Counted from the first letter of the stretch, positions 1 to 8,858 are shown. The stretch is DNA of 52,583 nt from an uncultured Cytophagales bacterium (GCA_938002655.1 CALLAC010000025.1:1-52583), one strand, 5' to 3'. Translations and numbers: made by a program. The notes: generated by a model from the letters alone, not told the origin.

Positions 1-846
1 TTGTATTTTTAGTTCTTCATTTACAATGAGTAAAGAGTGTGGGATAGCTTCTATAATTTTTTCTAATTCTTCTTGTTTCTCTCGCAGTAGCAATTCTTTT
101 TTTCTTTTTTCTGTAATATCTTTCACATCATTAGAAATACCTATAATATTTTGCTCTCTATCCAAAACAGGATAAATACTAAATTCCCACCAAGAATCAT
201 TTCCATCTGATTTTTCTATGGTTATCATCTCGCCTTGCAAAGCCTTTCTGTAATAGCCTTCAAACTCATCTCTGTATTGGGGAAGTATAAAATCCAAAAC
301 ATAATCGCCTACTTGCACTTCTCTTCCAAACACTTTTTTAGAAAAATCCTTCGCTGCTTGGTTGCAATAACGAACAAGTAAATTTTCATCTATAAAGGTA
401 ATGGCATCGGAGCTACTCTGATAGATAGCCCGAAGAATTCGCTCTTGTTCTTGAACTTTGCTTCGTAATTTTTGAGTTTCTGTAATCTCGTAACCCAAAC
501 AGAATATCCCAACAATATTTCCTTCGCTATCTTTGAAAGCTGAAAAATCCCAAGTGGTAGCATGAATATCCTCGTTTTTATCAACTTTGCGTAAATTTAC
601 CCTTACTACTTGCTCGGGGTTAGCAAGGCACTTTGCAACAGCATCAAGACAGATTGGATGGTCTTCGGAATAGATAGTAAGCATTGAATCTTTTCCTATC
701 AGTTCTTCTGCAATAAAATTGTATCTTTTTTCAAATACTTTATTGACACACAAAATTTTACCCTCCAAATCGGTAACAACCAAGGAAAAAGTTTCAGAAC
801 GAAACAAATAGCTTGGAATAAGAGCGATAATTTCGTCGGTTTTCAT
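1..846 (-). CDS. PAS-domain sensor protein, C-terminus cut by window edge
   Basis: The minus-strand frame is open from an ATG at 844-846 to the window edge (282 residues), so only the N-terminal part is seen. Three PAS/PAC-like units can be read. Unit one, about residues 18-130, contains VVTDLEGKILCVN and ends in GIFCLGYEITETQK. A short coiled linker follows, then unit two, about 135-255, with AIYQSSSDAITFIDENLLV and ending in GISNDVKDITEKRKKE. A second coiled linker leads to the start of unit three (AIPHSLLIVNEELKI). The residues NDSWWEFSIYPV in unit two are typical of a PAS domain with its PAC extension. No transmembrane segment is visible, so sensing is probably cytoplasmic. The missing C-terminus would most likely be a histidine kinase or a SpoIIE/GGDEF output; this cannot be decided here. 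The upstream region is a long gene-free stretch. Confidence 0.85.
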   Translation of the reverse strand, partial: MKTDEIIALIPSYLFRSETFSLVVTDLEGKILCVNKVFEKRYNFIAEELIGKDSMLTIYSEDHPICLDAVAKCLANPEQVVRVNLRKVDKNEDIHATTWDFSAFKDSEGNIVGIFCLGYEITETQKLRSKVQEQERILRAIYQSSSDAITFIDENLLVRYCNQAAKDFSKKVFGREVQVGDYVLDFILPQYRDEFEGYYRKALQGEMITIEKSDGNDSWWEFSIYPVLDREQNIIGISNDVKDITEKRKKELLLREKQEELEKIIEAIPHSLLIVNEELKIQ

Positions 847-1492
847 TTGTTGAACTTGTTATTATTACGTGAGTAATAGGGTTAAGTTTGTGTTTATGAA
901 TAAGTTAGAGAATTGGAAAATTGATTAAATTTAGATTGTACTTTTCAAATATTTAATCCCAATGAGTCAATTACACATAAGCCATTTGAAATTAGTAGAA
1001 ATTTTTGTAAATGCAAATGATTTTTTGATAAATTTTTCGCCTGTGCTTCAAAAATAAATGAGGACAAGTAGGCTAAATTTGCCATGAACAAAAGCGAAGT
1101 AATAAGTATTTTTAGATAATGTTTTATAAATACAAGTACCTGAAAGCAAGTATCTAACTTTACTTAAATTCAACTATATTTTTGATGTAGCTTTTTTGCT
1201 CCTGAAGTTTGGGTATGTTCAGATGCAGAAGCATGTAAAACAAGTTTTTATAAGGAATTGATATTTGATCTGATAACTCGCAAAACATCAGAAACCAAGT
1301 ATTAGAGAATTTCAAGAAAGAATTTTTTCTGCAAAATATTAAACTTTTCCAAGATTAGCTCACGTTATAATAGAAATTATTCATGGTATTTTGTACTTTT
1401 ATGAAAGATACTTAAAGTTTCTGCATAGTACGAATGCCCTCGAAGCGATCCAGAGCAAGCGTCTTTACAGAAACACATAAATGAAATTTTTT
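847..1492. other. Long AT-rich intergenic stretch, no intact gene
   Basis: Roughly 650 bases between the PAS protein and the promoter of the NlpC/P60 gene hold no ORF of useful length and no recognisable RNA gene. Around 1200-1390 a plus-strand frame stays open in pieces interrupted by one stop, beginning after a TGA and reading EVWVCSDAEACK and KTSFYKELIF. This could be a decayed coding remnant, but the composition is so AT-rich that chance is equally likely. The stretch is long compared with the usual 50-200 bases in this window. Confidence 0.5.
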
Positions 1493-1523
1493 TTGTTAGT
1501 TTCAGCTAATTTTGTTATATTTG
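1493..1523 (+). promoter_or_regulatory. Bacteroidota-type promoter upstream of the NlpC/P60 gene
   Basis: TTG at 1493-1495, a 20-base spacer, and TATATTTG at 1516-1523 fit the Bacteroidota housekeeping consensus TTG / TAnnTTTG. It would give a leader of about 95 bases. A 7-bp inverted repeat (TTTGCAA at 1520-1526, TTGCAAA at 1538-1544) overlaps the -7 box and could be an operator. Confidence 0.6.
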
Positions 1524-1624
1524 CAAAAAGCGTGTGCTTGCAAACATAAGAAATTTTTAGTAAAATTGGCATTGTTTAGTTTTATTGTGATGAAATGCTC
1601 CCCAACTACTTAAACAATAAATAA

Positions 1625-2134
1625 GTGGCGAATATATTGATAGTTGTGTGTGCTATTCTTTTTTCAGCTTGTATTTTTCAGAAAAAGACTTTACAAAATA
1701 GTAGCAGTCTGAATAATAGTCAGCCTGTTGAGAATACTTGGAAAATCGAAAAAGTAATTCAGACAGCCAAGCTATATTTAGGAACACCCTATAAATATGC
1801 AGGAGATGATAAAAAAGGTATCGATTGTTCGGGGCTTACTTGCAAGGCTTATGAAAGTGTAGGTATCAAATTGCCTCGCATAGCAGGCGATCAAATCCGG
1901 GCAGGTAAAAAAATATCATTGCAGAATTTACAAAAAGGTGATTTGATATTCTTTAAAAAATCTGTAAAATCAAGTAACCAAATAACACATGTGGGATTAG
2001 TAAGTTCTGTGAGAGAAGCAGGTAAAGATGTTATTTTTATTCATGCTTCAACTTCAAGAGGAGTTATAGAAAGCCAGCTTTTTTCAAAATATTGGAAACC
2101 ACTTGTTGTAGCCGCTGTGCGGGTAATAGAATAG
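1625..2134 (+). CDS. NlpC/P60 (C40) family lipoprotein peptidase
   Basis: A 169-residue cell-wall hydrolase candidate of the NlpC/P60 family, which cleaves gamma-D-Glu-diamino acid links in peptidoglycan stem peptides. The catalytic Cys is C68 in IDCSG, the His is H122 in ITHVG, and H140 in FIHAS is the probable third residue. Residues 4-15 are hydrophobic and end in FSAC, a plausible lipobox, so C16 would be lipidated and the enzyme held in a membrane facing the periplasm. The start is a GTG directly after an in-frame TAA; no ATG is available, and the n-region lacks the usual positive charge, so the start is not secure. The domain is close to minimal length. It precedes a LytTR regulator by 23 bases, and the two may be cotranscribed. 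Confidence 0.88.
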   Translation: MANILIVVCAILFSACIFQKKTLQNSSSLNNSQPVENTWKIEKVIQTAKLYLGTPYKYAGDDKKGIDCSGLTCKAYESVGIKLPRIAGDQIRAGKKISLQNLQKGDLIFFKKSVKSSNQITHVGLVSSVREAGKDVIFIHASTSRGVIESQLFSKYWKPLVVAAVRVIE

Positions 2135-2157
2135 CTTCAATAGTTAAACTTTATTTT

Positions 2158-2874
2158 ATGAAAAAATTTTCTTGTATTGCTGTTGATGATAGTAACGTAC
2201 AACTTACACTGCTCAAAAATTATATCCAAAAAATTCCTAACCTAGCACTTCTAGCAACTTTTGCCAATCCGATTGATGCTTACTATTTTCTACAAGAAAA
2301 TAAAGTAGATATTTTGCTTTTGGACATTGATATGCCCGAAATGAGCGGACTTGAGCTGCTGAAAATGCTCAACAAACAACCTGCTACTATTCTTATTACC
2401 TCTAAGACCGAGTTTGCTCTACAAGCCTTTGAGCTTGATGCCATAGACTATATTGTAAAACCTCCCGAGTATCCTCGTTTTCTGAAATCTATACAAAAAG
2501 CTGTACATTTTTTAGAGGCAGAGGAGAAGGAACATATCAGCAGTAGCGACGATAATTCTGAAATTTTTGTAAAGGTTGCAGGCAAACTGGTACGCTTACA
2601 AATAAATGAAATTTTATTTATTGAAGCTCTTTCCGATTATGTGCTGATACATACGGAAGAGAAACGACAATATATGGTACATGCTACAATGAAGTATTTT
2701 GAGAAAAGATTGAGTGCTTACAAGCATTTCAAGCGTATCCACAGGTCGTATATCGTAAATGTACAAAAAGTAGAGAGTATTAACGAGAACCAAAATGTAG
2801 TGATTGGAGAAAAGATTCTTCCCATTGGTGTTACCTATCGAGAAGAGTTTTTAAAAAGCCTAAACACACTTTAA
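2158..2874 (+). CDS. LytTR-family response regulator
   Basis: A 238-residue DNA-binding response regulator of the LytR/AlgR type. The receiver domain (about 3-122) has acidic residues D10-D11, the phosphoacceptor D56 in LLLDIDMPEMSG and the conserved Lys in YIVKPP. The C-terminal LytTR domain (about 140-238) contains FIEALSDYVLIHTEEK and FKRIHRSYIVNV, the usual core of that DNA-binding fold. The ATG at 2158 is preferred to one 66 bases upstream because the receiver motif starts directly after it and the upstream extension would overlap the peptidase gene. No LytS/YehU-type histidine kinase lies next to it, which is unusual since these often come as pairs; the partner must be elsewhere. Its target cannot be told from the sequence. 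Confidence 0.93.
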   Translation: MKKFSCIAVDDSNVQLTLLKNYIQKIPNLALLATFANPIDAYYFLQENKVDILLLDIDMPEMSGLELLKMLNKQPATILITSKTEFALQAFELDAIDYIVKPPEYPRFLKSIQKAVHFLEAEEKEHISSSDDNSEIFVKVAGKLVRLQINEILFIEALSDYVLIHTEEKRQYMVHATMKYFEKRLSAYKHFKRIHRSYIVNVQKVESINENQNVVIGEKILPIGVTYREEFLKSLNTL

Positions 2875-2882
2875 ACTCATAG

Positions 2883-3395
2883 TTATTTCTTTCCTTCTTT
2901 TTGCATACCAAGTTTCATCAAGTCATCTACTAATTTGCAGGAGGGAGATTTTTCGAGTTCGTCTAATACTTTTTGCACTTGGGCTTCGGTCATTTTAGAA
3001 GCGGCACTTTGAAATTTATTAAGGCATGTATTTAGTTTGCCTGCATCTACATCTTTACTGAATTTTTGGGCATCCTCTACGGCTTTTTTCTGCTCTTTTT
3101 CAGGTAAGTTCATCAAAACATTTTGGAACTTTTCAAGGGCTTTTTCTTCTCCCAAAGAAAGCATATCGTCAATATATTGCCTAATGCTAGGATGGTATTG
3201 ATTGAAAAAGTTATTGATGCAGTTGCAGAGTTCTTCGGCTACATTTTCGGGAGTAGTAGCGGAATTGTTGCGAGAGCTACTATTGTTCTTGACACCTTTC
3301 TTGGTAGGTTGGGCAAAAGCTATGCTTCCACTGAGCAGCAAAAACATAACCAAGGAAAACGTTTGGGTCATATTTTTGAAAAATTTTAATTTCAT
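2883..3395 (-). CDS. Secreted hypothetical protein with helical, Cys-containing domain
   Basis: A 170-residue protein whose N-terminus (positive residues, then SLVMFLLLSGSIAFAQ) is a signal peptide likely cleaved before the Gln, so it is exported. The mature part begins with a low-complexity Ser/Asn linker and continues as a mostly helical domain with CNCINNFF, an acidic-basic helical middle, LNTCLNKF and SPSCKLVDDL. I recognise no catalytic motif or family. The ATG at 3395 is chosen over the upstream in-frame ATG at 3554, which would overlap trxA on the other strand and bury the signal peptide; the ATG at 3371 is also possible. It converges with the LytTR gene, with only 8 bases between stops, and is divergent from trxA. 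Confidence 0.7.
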   Translation of the reverse strand: MKLKFFKNMTQTFSLVMFLLLSGSIAFAQPTKKGVKNNSSSRNNSATTPENVAEELCNCINNFFNQYHPSIRQYIDDMLSLGEEKALEKFQNVLMNLPEKEQKKAVEDAQKFSKDVDAGKLNTCLNKFQSAASKMTEAQVQKVLDELEKSPSCKLVDDLMKLGMQKEGKK

Positions 3396-3512
3396 AAAAA
3401 CTAACAAAAAGTATGCCGAAAACAAAATACTTACAAAATAATTTTGAACTTTTTTGGGTGAAAATTTGTAATAGGTTTGTAAATATTTTTTCAACCAAAA
3501 AACAATACAACA

Positions 3513-3830
3513 ATGGGCAAAAAAACCGTAGAAATCACTGATGCAAATTTTCAAGAAATCATCAATTCAGGAAAGACGGTACTTATTGACTTTTGGGCGG
3601 CTTGGTGCGGACCCTGCCTGATGATAGCTCCTACTATTGATGAAATTGCAAGTGAAGCAGGAGAAGATTTAATTGTAGGGAAATTAGATGTAGATGCTAA
3701 TCCGCAAGTTTCTATGCAACTTGGTATTCGAAGCATTCCTACGCTAATGGTTTTCAAGAACGGTCAGGTAAAAGCTACTCAAATTGGCGTTGTACCCAAA
3801 GCTACTATTCTGAAAATGCTCAACGCATAA
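3513..3830 (+). CDS. trxA: Thioredoxin
   Basis: A 105-residue classical thioredoxin, a cytoplasmic disulfide reductase working with thioredoxin reductase. The active site is W31-C-G-P-C35 in FWAAWCGPC, the cis-proline is P76 in SIPTL, and the length equals that of typical bacterial Trx. There is no signal peptide, so it is not one of the periplasmic thioredoxin-like proteins that are frequent in this phylum. A TAGGTTTG at 3472-3479 resembles a -7 box, but no TTG sits at ideal spacing. The gene is followed immediately by a strong hairpin shared with the convergent gene. Confidence 0.97.
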   Translation: MGKKTVEITDANFQEIINSGKTVLIDFWAAWCGPCLMIAPTIDEIASEAGEDLIVGKLDVDANPQVSMQLGIRSIPTLMVFKNGQVKATQIGVVPKATILKMLNA

Positions 3831-3876
3831 AACAAGACCTGTAAGTTTGTATTCTCAATACTTACAGGTCTTGTTT
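3830..3876. terminator. Bidirectional terminator, 17-bp perfect stem
   Basis: The arm at 3830-3846 (AAACAAGACCTGTAAGT) is the exact reverse complement of 3860-3876, with a 13-base loop. The outer A/T runs give a U-tract on both strands. The arm starts in the trxA stop codon and ends one base from the end of the convergent recombinase-family gene, so it serves both. Confidence 0.9.
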
Positions 3877-3877
3877 A

Positions 3878-5962
3878 TTAAGTATCTTTCTTTTCATCAG
3901 GAAAAAGATTAGGAATTGGTAAAGGCAGAAAAAAAGCTAAAGGTTTTTTCAGAAAGGCTTTTAACAAAATCTGTATAATTTTACCTGTTTCGTAAAAAGT
4001 TAAGTTTCTAGATTTGAGGGCAACGATTACTGATAAACCAAAACTCACGGTCACATTTACCAAGCCTATCAAAAACACTCCCAATAAGGTTTCTAACACA
4101 ACTGCCGTGGGCATTTGTCCATGTTGGAGGTTGTAGCTTATAGCAAAATTTCCTCCTGCGAAAGTTACGTGGCGAATATCTACATTGATACCAATAATTT
4201 TACCAATGGTAGAAGTTGAACCTAGAAATATGCCTAAAAAGAAATTACCTGCCAAGGCTCCTGTGTTTTTTTCGATATAAGCAATAAATTTTTCAAAAAT
4301 TTTAGGAGGTAAAATTTTTCTAAAAATAGAGTAACGCCTTATTCTTTCTGGAATGTTGTTATATACTACTTGATTGTCGTAATAACCTGCAATTAATCCT
4401 GCCGCCATTAAATAAACACCCGCAATAGCGGCAAAAGGTAAAGATAGGCTTGCCCAAGGCGAAAGTTCGGTGGCAAGTTTTTCAGCTTTCTGAATACCAA
4501 CTAGTTCGCTTTCAAAGAGCCAAAAATACCCTGTTGTAAGAAAAAATGCTGTGGGAATTACTGCCAATACATTGCCTGTAAGCGAAATAAACTGGCTTCG
4601 TATCATTTTTATCAGAGTAGAAGGAAGTTGTTCATTGAGTACTCTTTCTTTACTTTTGGGATTTTTAAATTTTCTCCATTCATCAAGAATATCTGCGATG
4701 GTAGAGGCAGTCATTGCGGGTTGTTTGGTAGCAAGCGTAAAATGGAATATATGAATAAGAATAAAACCTAATGAATAATTAAGACTATACAATAGAGCCA
4801 TAATCAGAGGTGGGCTCTGCCCTTCTACAAGGCTAATTCTAGCTTTAAAGATACACAAGAAAGCCACAATGAACCCTCCACCAAGTGCCTTTTTCAACAA
4901 ATCGTAATATTCTTTTGAATTGTTGGCAATGTAGTGTTCGCCTGTTTTGGCAGTATGTTCTACTACTTTATGAGCAAGGAAACTCAGATTGTCCGAAAAA
5001 TGTTTAGTTAGGCTATATTTTTTGTTTTCAGCCCAGACAATTTCTTTGAAAAAGAAAATTATTTTTTGCAGATTAGCTTCTTCTGAATTTGGTCTGATGA
5101 AAAGTAATATTTTCTTTAATCGTTCAATATTTTGTGTAAGACGCAAGATGAAATAAGTAATTCGCAGACTTATGCCGTATTTTTCTCTGTCTTTATGTAA
5201 GCGAGCAATGCTATCTTCACATTGTTGTAAAAGCACCCAAATATGCTTGTAGTCTTCATCGCTTGGCATTTGACGAGTAGTAACATCTTTGTATTTTTCA
5301 ACAAACTTGGTAATTTCAATAAGCATAGAGAGAAAAGGCGAGTTCAGATCGTCCATATCGGGCAGTTTCTCAATGATTTCGGGTTCAAGCCCCAAAGAAG
5401 TAGCCTTTTGAGCAAGTACAACAATAGCATTGAGCATTTCATTGAGAAAGTATTTTTTTACTTCTTGGCTATCAAAGAGATGAAGCGTTTGAGCCAACTC
5501 TATCCATAGTTCGTTGCTTATTGAGTTTACCCATTGGTAATCATTTTTTTTGTAAAAAATTTCGTTGATAACAGTACGTAGCTCGCCTTCGCGATGTAGA
5601 GGAGGTAGAATTTTGTATGAAAACTTTTCATAGGCTTCTGCCCAAAAGCCTTTGCTACTCATTATACCTACTTCGGTGAATACGAGTAAGGGATTATTTT
5701 GCAGGCAGATTTCTTCAATGAGTTTTTTGAGATTGTTTCGGGATTGGGTATCTTGTTGTATCACTTGGATAAGTTCTTGGAGCTTTTGCTCAGCAATTTT
5801 GCGAATATTGCTAAAAGTTCGTGGGCGAATAATGCTCACTAAATTTTTGAGCAGGAAAATGCGTCTTTCTTGAGCCAGCTTGGTATCCAGTCCGCTATGA
5901 GGATTAGATAAATCTTGATAAAAATCTTGCAGTGAATTAAAAAAAGTACTTAAATTTTGCAT
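3878..5962 (-). CDS. 'Site-specific recombinase' (SpecificRecomb) family membrane protein
   Basis: A 694-residue protein that I assign to the SpecificRecomb family (PF10136), named after a neisserial protein, from the overall layout and the motif TLATKQPAMTAS at about 409-420 and GEHYIA at 341-346. The first ~350 residues are soluble and helical. The second half carries about six to seven hydrophobic segments, including GGGFIVAFLCIF, ALLYSLNYSLGFILIHIF, VLAVIPTAFFLTTGYFWLF and GLVNVTVSFGLSVIVAL. No tyrosine- or serine-recombinase catalytic motif is present and a polytopic membrane protein is an odd recombinase, so the family name should not be taken as function. It lies 60 bases upstream of nothing coding on its strand except upp, whose end is 61 bases before its start, so the two may be cotranscribed. 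Confidence 0.75.
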   Translation of the reverse strand: MQNLSTFFNSLQDFYQDLSNPHSGLDTKLAQERRIFLLKNLVSIIRPRTFSNIRKIAEQKLQELIQVIQQDTQSRNNLKKLIEEICLQNNPLLVFTEVGIMSSKGFWAEAYEKFSYKILPPLHREGELRTVINEIFYKKNDYQWVNSISNELWIELAQTLHLFDSQEVKKYFLNEMLNAIVVLAQKATSLGLEPEIIEKLPDMDDLNSPFLSMLIEITKFVEKYKDVTTRQMPSDEDYKHIWVLLQQCEDSIARLHKDREKYGISLRITYFILRLTQNIERLKKILLFIRPNSEEANLQKIIFFFKEIVWAENKKYSLTKHFSDNLSFLAHKVVEHTAKTGEHYIANNSKEYYDLLKKALGGGFIVAFLCIFKARISLVEGQSPPLIMALLYSLNYSLGFILIHIFHFTLATKQPAMTASTIADILDEWRKFKNPKSKERVLNEQLPSTLIKMIRSQFISLTGNVLAVIPTAFFLTTGYFWLFESELVGIQKAEKLATELSPWASLSLPFAAIAGVYLMAAGLIAGYYDNQVVYNNIPERIRRYSIFRKILPPKIFEKFIAYIEKNTGALAGNFFLGIFLGSTSTIGKIIGINVDIRHVTFAGGNFAISYNLQHGQMPTAVVLETLLGVFLIGLVNVTVSFGLSVIVALKSRNLTFYETGKIIQILLKAFLKKPLAFFLPLPIPNLFPDEKKDT

Positions 5963-6023
5963 AACCGATTGGTTTAGGTGAGGAAGGTAGAGTTAAGATA
6001 GAGTATTTGTCTGATGAGTTGCT

Positions 6024-6671
6024 TTAGAATTTTAAGCCAAAAGCCAAATCACCTGCATCGCCTAATCCAGGTACGATGTAAGACTTGTGGTTTAGGTCGT
6101 TGTCCAAATCGCCTAACCAGAGAGAAAATTCATGAAGAATATTTTTTTGTAAATAGCTCAGACCTATTTTACTACCAATAATAGAGGCAATATGAATATA
6201 TTTGGGTTTTCCATTTTTGAGTAATTTTTTGAGAGCTATACTTAAAGACTTGCCCGTAGCAAGCATCGGGTCGATAAGTATTAGAATTTTATCGTTCAAA
6301 TCGGGGGCTACACTGTAATGCAATTGTATTTCGAAGCTCTCATCTTCTTGATATTCGCCTCGGTAGGCACCTATAAAAGCACTATCGGCATTTTCAAAAA
6401 CATTTAAGAAACCCTGATAAAAGGGCAATCCTGCACGTAAAATTGTTGCTAAAACTATTTTTTCATCACTAATTTGTACCTGTGCTGTGGCTAGGGGGGT
6501 TTGTACTTCTTTCTTATGATAATGAAAGGTTTTAGAAATCTCGTATGCCAATATTTCGCCTATTCGGCACATATTTCGCCGAAAATTAGCCCTATTTTTT
6601 TGTGTTTGAATATTTCGTAAATCTGCAAGCCAGTGGTTGGCAATCGAATTTTGTTGAGTAAGTACAAACAT
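6024..6671 (-). CDS. upp: Uracil phosphoribosyltransferase
   Basis: A 215-residue UPRTase making UMP from uracil and PRPP in pyrimidine salvage. The PRPP loop is ILIDPMLATGKS at about 131-142, the uracil pocket is GLGDAGDLAFG at 202-212 near the C-terminus, and RAGLPF (79-84) is the conserved loop seen throughout the family. The ATG at 6671 is chosen because the family N-terminus starts close to LTQQNS; an upstream ATG at 6707 adds 12 residues without support. Cytoplasmic. It sits between the M1 aminopeptidase and the SpecificRecomb gene on the same strand. Confidence 0.95.
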   Translation of the reverse strand: MFVLTQQNSIANHWLADLRNIQTQKNRANFRRNMCRIGEILAYEISKTFHYHKKEVQTPLATAQVQISDEKIVLATILRAGLPFYQGFLNVFENADSAFIGAYRGEYQEDESFEIQLHYSVAPDLNDKILILIDPMLATGKSLSIALKKLLKNGKPKYIHIASIIGSKIGLSYLQKNILHEFSLWLGDLDNDLNHKSYIVPGLGDAGDLAFGLKF

Positions 6672-6721
6672 AAAATTTTGTAGTTTAGATATCGGACATA
6701 AGAGCAAAGAGAAATATACTT

Positions 6722-6736
6722 TTTCAGACGCTGAAA
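6722..6736 (-). terminator. Short hairpin after the M1 aminopeptidase gene
   Basis: TTTCAG-ACG-CTGAAA is a 6-bp perfect inverted repeat ten bases beyond the aminopeptidase stop codon. It is too short to be a convincing terminator and could be a partial one before upp. Confidence 0.3.
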
Positions 6737-6745
6737 GTTGAGATT

Positions 6746-8626
6746 TTACTTTGCCTGTACTATTACTCCCAAAGTTTCTTCAATTTTAACTCTTACAAGG
6801 CTATGATAGTTAGCTTTGGCTTTTTCATAAATTTGAATAGCCATTTGTTTAGTTTCAGGGTGTTTGCTCATAGCGGTGTAAAGCGGTAAAAGAAATTTTC
6901 TACGACCTACGTTTGTTAGAAATTTTTCAAGAGCAGGATAAGCCTTTGTATAATTTTGATGAATACAATGTACAAACCAAGCGGCAAGAATTTCGCTATT
7001 ACCTGAGTTGGTAAAGGCAAAAGCCTTATCAAGTTGTTCCATATCTTGCAAAGTGATTGTATTGGGCAAATGGCGAATAAAATGAAGCCACTCGTGACTA
7101 CTCCAGCTACTAGTTTGTAGGCTATCAGTTTGTTTATAAGTTATCCATTTTTTAAGTTCCTTATCAACTTTTTCAAAGCGTACAGAGCGTACTTTGGGGC
7201 AATTGTCGGGAATACCTACGCCAAAAATCCAATCCTGATGACGTATCTTTTGGGCAAGAGCTTCATTGCTTTCCAACAATTCTTTTTCCAAAAATTTGAT
7301 AAAATTTTCGGTATTCATTGATTCAAAAGCAAAAGTTTTGAAATATTTTTTGACAAAGGCATCAAATTTTTCTCTGCCAAAGGTTTCCTCAATGAGACGC
7401 AAAAAGAAATAGCCCTTTTCATAAGCAATTTCTGTTACAGCATCATCAGGATTGCGTTGGCGAAGGTCTAGTTGTAATTTAGTATCTTTACTATTAGCTC
7501 CTAACTCTTCAATATCGGCAAGCAAATCCTGATAGCCCAAGAGAGCCAGCATTTCGGCATAATCTTTTCCTTCAAGCTCTTCCATGATACGTCTTTCAAA
7601 ATACACTGTAAAGCCTTCATTGAGCCAAAAGTCGTTCCAAGTGGCGTTGGTAACTAAGTTGCCTGACCAAGAGTGAGCGAGTTCGTGAGCCACTAAACTT
7701 ACCAAAGATTTATCACCTGCAATAATCGTAGGAGTAGCAAAGGTAAGTCGTGGGTTTTCCATTCCACCAAAAGGGAAACTAGGAGGTAGCACAAGCAAAT
7801 CGTAGCGTTCCCATTCATACTTTCCATAGATTTGCTCGGCGATGTTTACCATTTTACCCAAATCTTCAAATTCTTGGCGAGCTATATCCAGCATTGTAGG
7901 CTCGGCATAAACGCCAGTGCGTTCATCAATTGGAGCAAATTCCAAATCACCGACTGCTATGGCTACCAGATAGGCAGGAATAGGCTGAGGCATTTCAAAT
8001 TCGTAAATGCCGCTTGTATTTTTAGTTTGAGGATTTTTTGCTGACATCAGAGCCAGCAAGCTATCAGGTACTTGCACACGTGCTTTATAAGAAAATCTCA
8101 CGCCTGGGCTATCTTGACAAGGGAACCAACTTCTTGCTAGTATGCATTGCGATTGGCTGAATAAAAAGGGAGCTTTTTTGCTTGCAGTTTGTTCAGGAGT
8201 GAGCCATTGCAGTGCCGCCGCTTCGGGTGAAGTTTCATATTCGATGGCTACGGCTTTGGTATCTGGCTGAATTTGAATAATGAGAGGCTCGCCAAGGTAT
8301 TTTACAGTTTTTCCTATTTTGAAAGAAGCATCTTCTCCATTGTCCAGACGAACTCTTTTGATATTGAGCTGGTCGGTGTCTAAAATCAGTTCTTGGACTT
8401 TACGAGGATTTTCAAAATGAATAAGAGCCGAACCTAAAAGTATCTTACGTTCAAAATCAACTTTTAAGTCCAACTCTAAATGGTACATTTGTATTTTATC
8501 AGTGTTAGCAAAAGAGTGAATATCTTTAAAGTACTGCATTTTCTTTTTGGGTTTGGAAAGTTCTTGGCAACTAAATAAAGCAAAAAACCCTATCCAAAGA
8601 GAAAGAAGAGTGTTTTGCAAAGTCAT
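6746..8626 (-). CDS. M1-family zinc aminopeptidase, lipoprotein (LTA4H-like)
   Basis: A 626-residue membrane-anchored aminopeptidase of the M1 family, removing N-terminal residues from peptides outside the cytoplasm. Zinc ligands are H314, H318 (HELAH) and E337 (NEGFTVYFE), E315 is the catalytic base, and GGMEN at 287-291 is the substrate N-terminus site. The layout (N-terminal beta domain, thermolysin-like domain, C-terminal helical domain from about 500) resembles leukotriene-A4 hydrolase-like aminopeptidases. The N-terminus is a lipoprotein signal, hydrophobic up to FALFSC, so C20 would be lipidated. The ATG at 8626 is favoured over 8734 because a promoter at 8677-8705 lies between them and because only this start puts the signal sequence at the N-terminus. 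Confidence 0.93.
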   Translation of the reverse strand: MTLQNTLLSLWIGFFALFSCQELSKPKKKMQYFKDIHSFANTDKIQMYHLELDLKVDFERKILLGSALIHFENPRKVQELILDTDQLNIKRVRLDNGEDASFKIGKTVKYLGEPLIIQIQPDTKAVAIEYETSPEAAALQWLTPEQTASKKAPFLFSQSQCILARSWFPCQDSPGVRFSYKARVQVPDSLLALMSAKNPQTKNTSGIYEFEMPQPIPAYLVAIAVGDLEFAPIDERTGVYAEPTMLDIARQEFEDLGKMVNIAEQIYGKYEWERYDLLVLPPSFPFGGMENPRLTFATPTIIAGDKSLVSLVAHELAHSWSGNLVTNATWNDFWLNEGFTVYFERRIMEELEGKDYAEMLALLGYQDLLADIEELGANSKDTKLQLDLRQRNPDDAVTEIAYEKGYFFLRLIEETFGREKFDAFVKKYFKTFAFESMNTENFIKFLEKELLESNEALAQKIRHQDWIFGVGIPDNCPKVRSVRFEKVDKELKKWITYKQTDSLQTSSWSSHEWLHFIRHLPNTITLQDMEQLDKAFAFTNSGNSEILAAWFVHCIHQNYTKAYPALEKFLTNVGRRKFLLPLYTAMSKHPETKQMAIQIYEKAKANYHSLVRVKIEETLGVIVQAK

Positions 8627-8676
8627 ACAAATATGTTTTGATATAAACAGTAAAAATAAATCAATATAAACAGCTA

Positions 8677-8705
8677 CAAAATTAGTAAGTATTGATAACG
8701 TGCAA
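8677..8705 (-). promoter_or_regulatory. Promoter of the M1 aminopeptidase gene
   Basis: On the minus strand TTG (8703-8705), an 18-base spacer and TAATTTTG (8677-8684) match TTG / TAnnTTTG, with a leader of about 45 bases to the ATG at 8626. Confidence 0.55.
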
Positions 8706-8858
8706 TTAAACAAAATTAAGAAAGATTTTAGCACTAAAAAAACTTGGGAGCAATTTTATGAGGTATCAAAAAATAATCATCTCATTTTATTTATACCCCA
8801 AACATGATATGATAGGCTTTGAAAACCTATCAGGTTTGATGCATTGTTTTTCAAACTA

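Noticed and set aside
3396-3554. N-terminal extension of the secreted protein gene to an ATG at 3554
   Set aside because: It would overlap trxA on the opposite strand and place the signal peptide in the middle of the protein.
8823-8837. Small palindrome AAACCT-ATC-AGGTTT as a dispersed repeat family
   Set aside because: Only loosely similar to the stem of the 3830-3876 terminator and seen once, so a repeat family cannot be claimed from this window.
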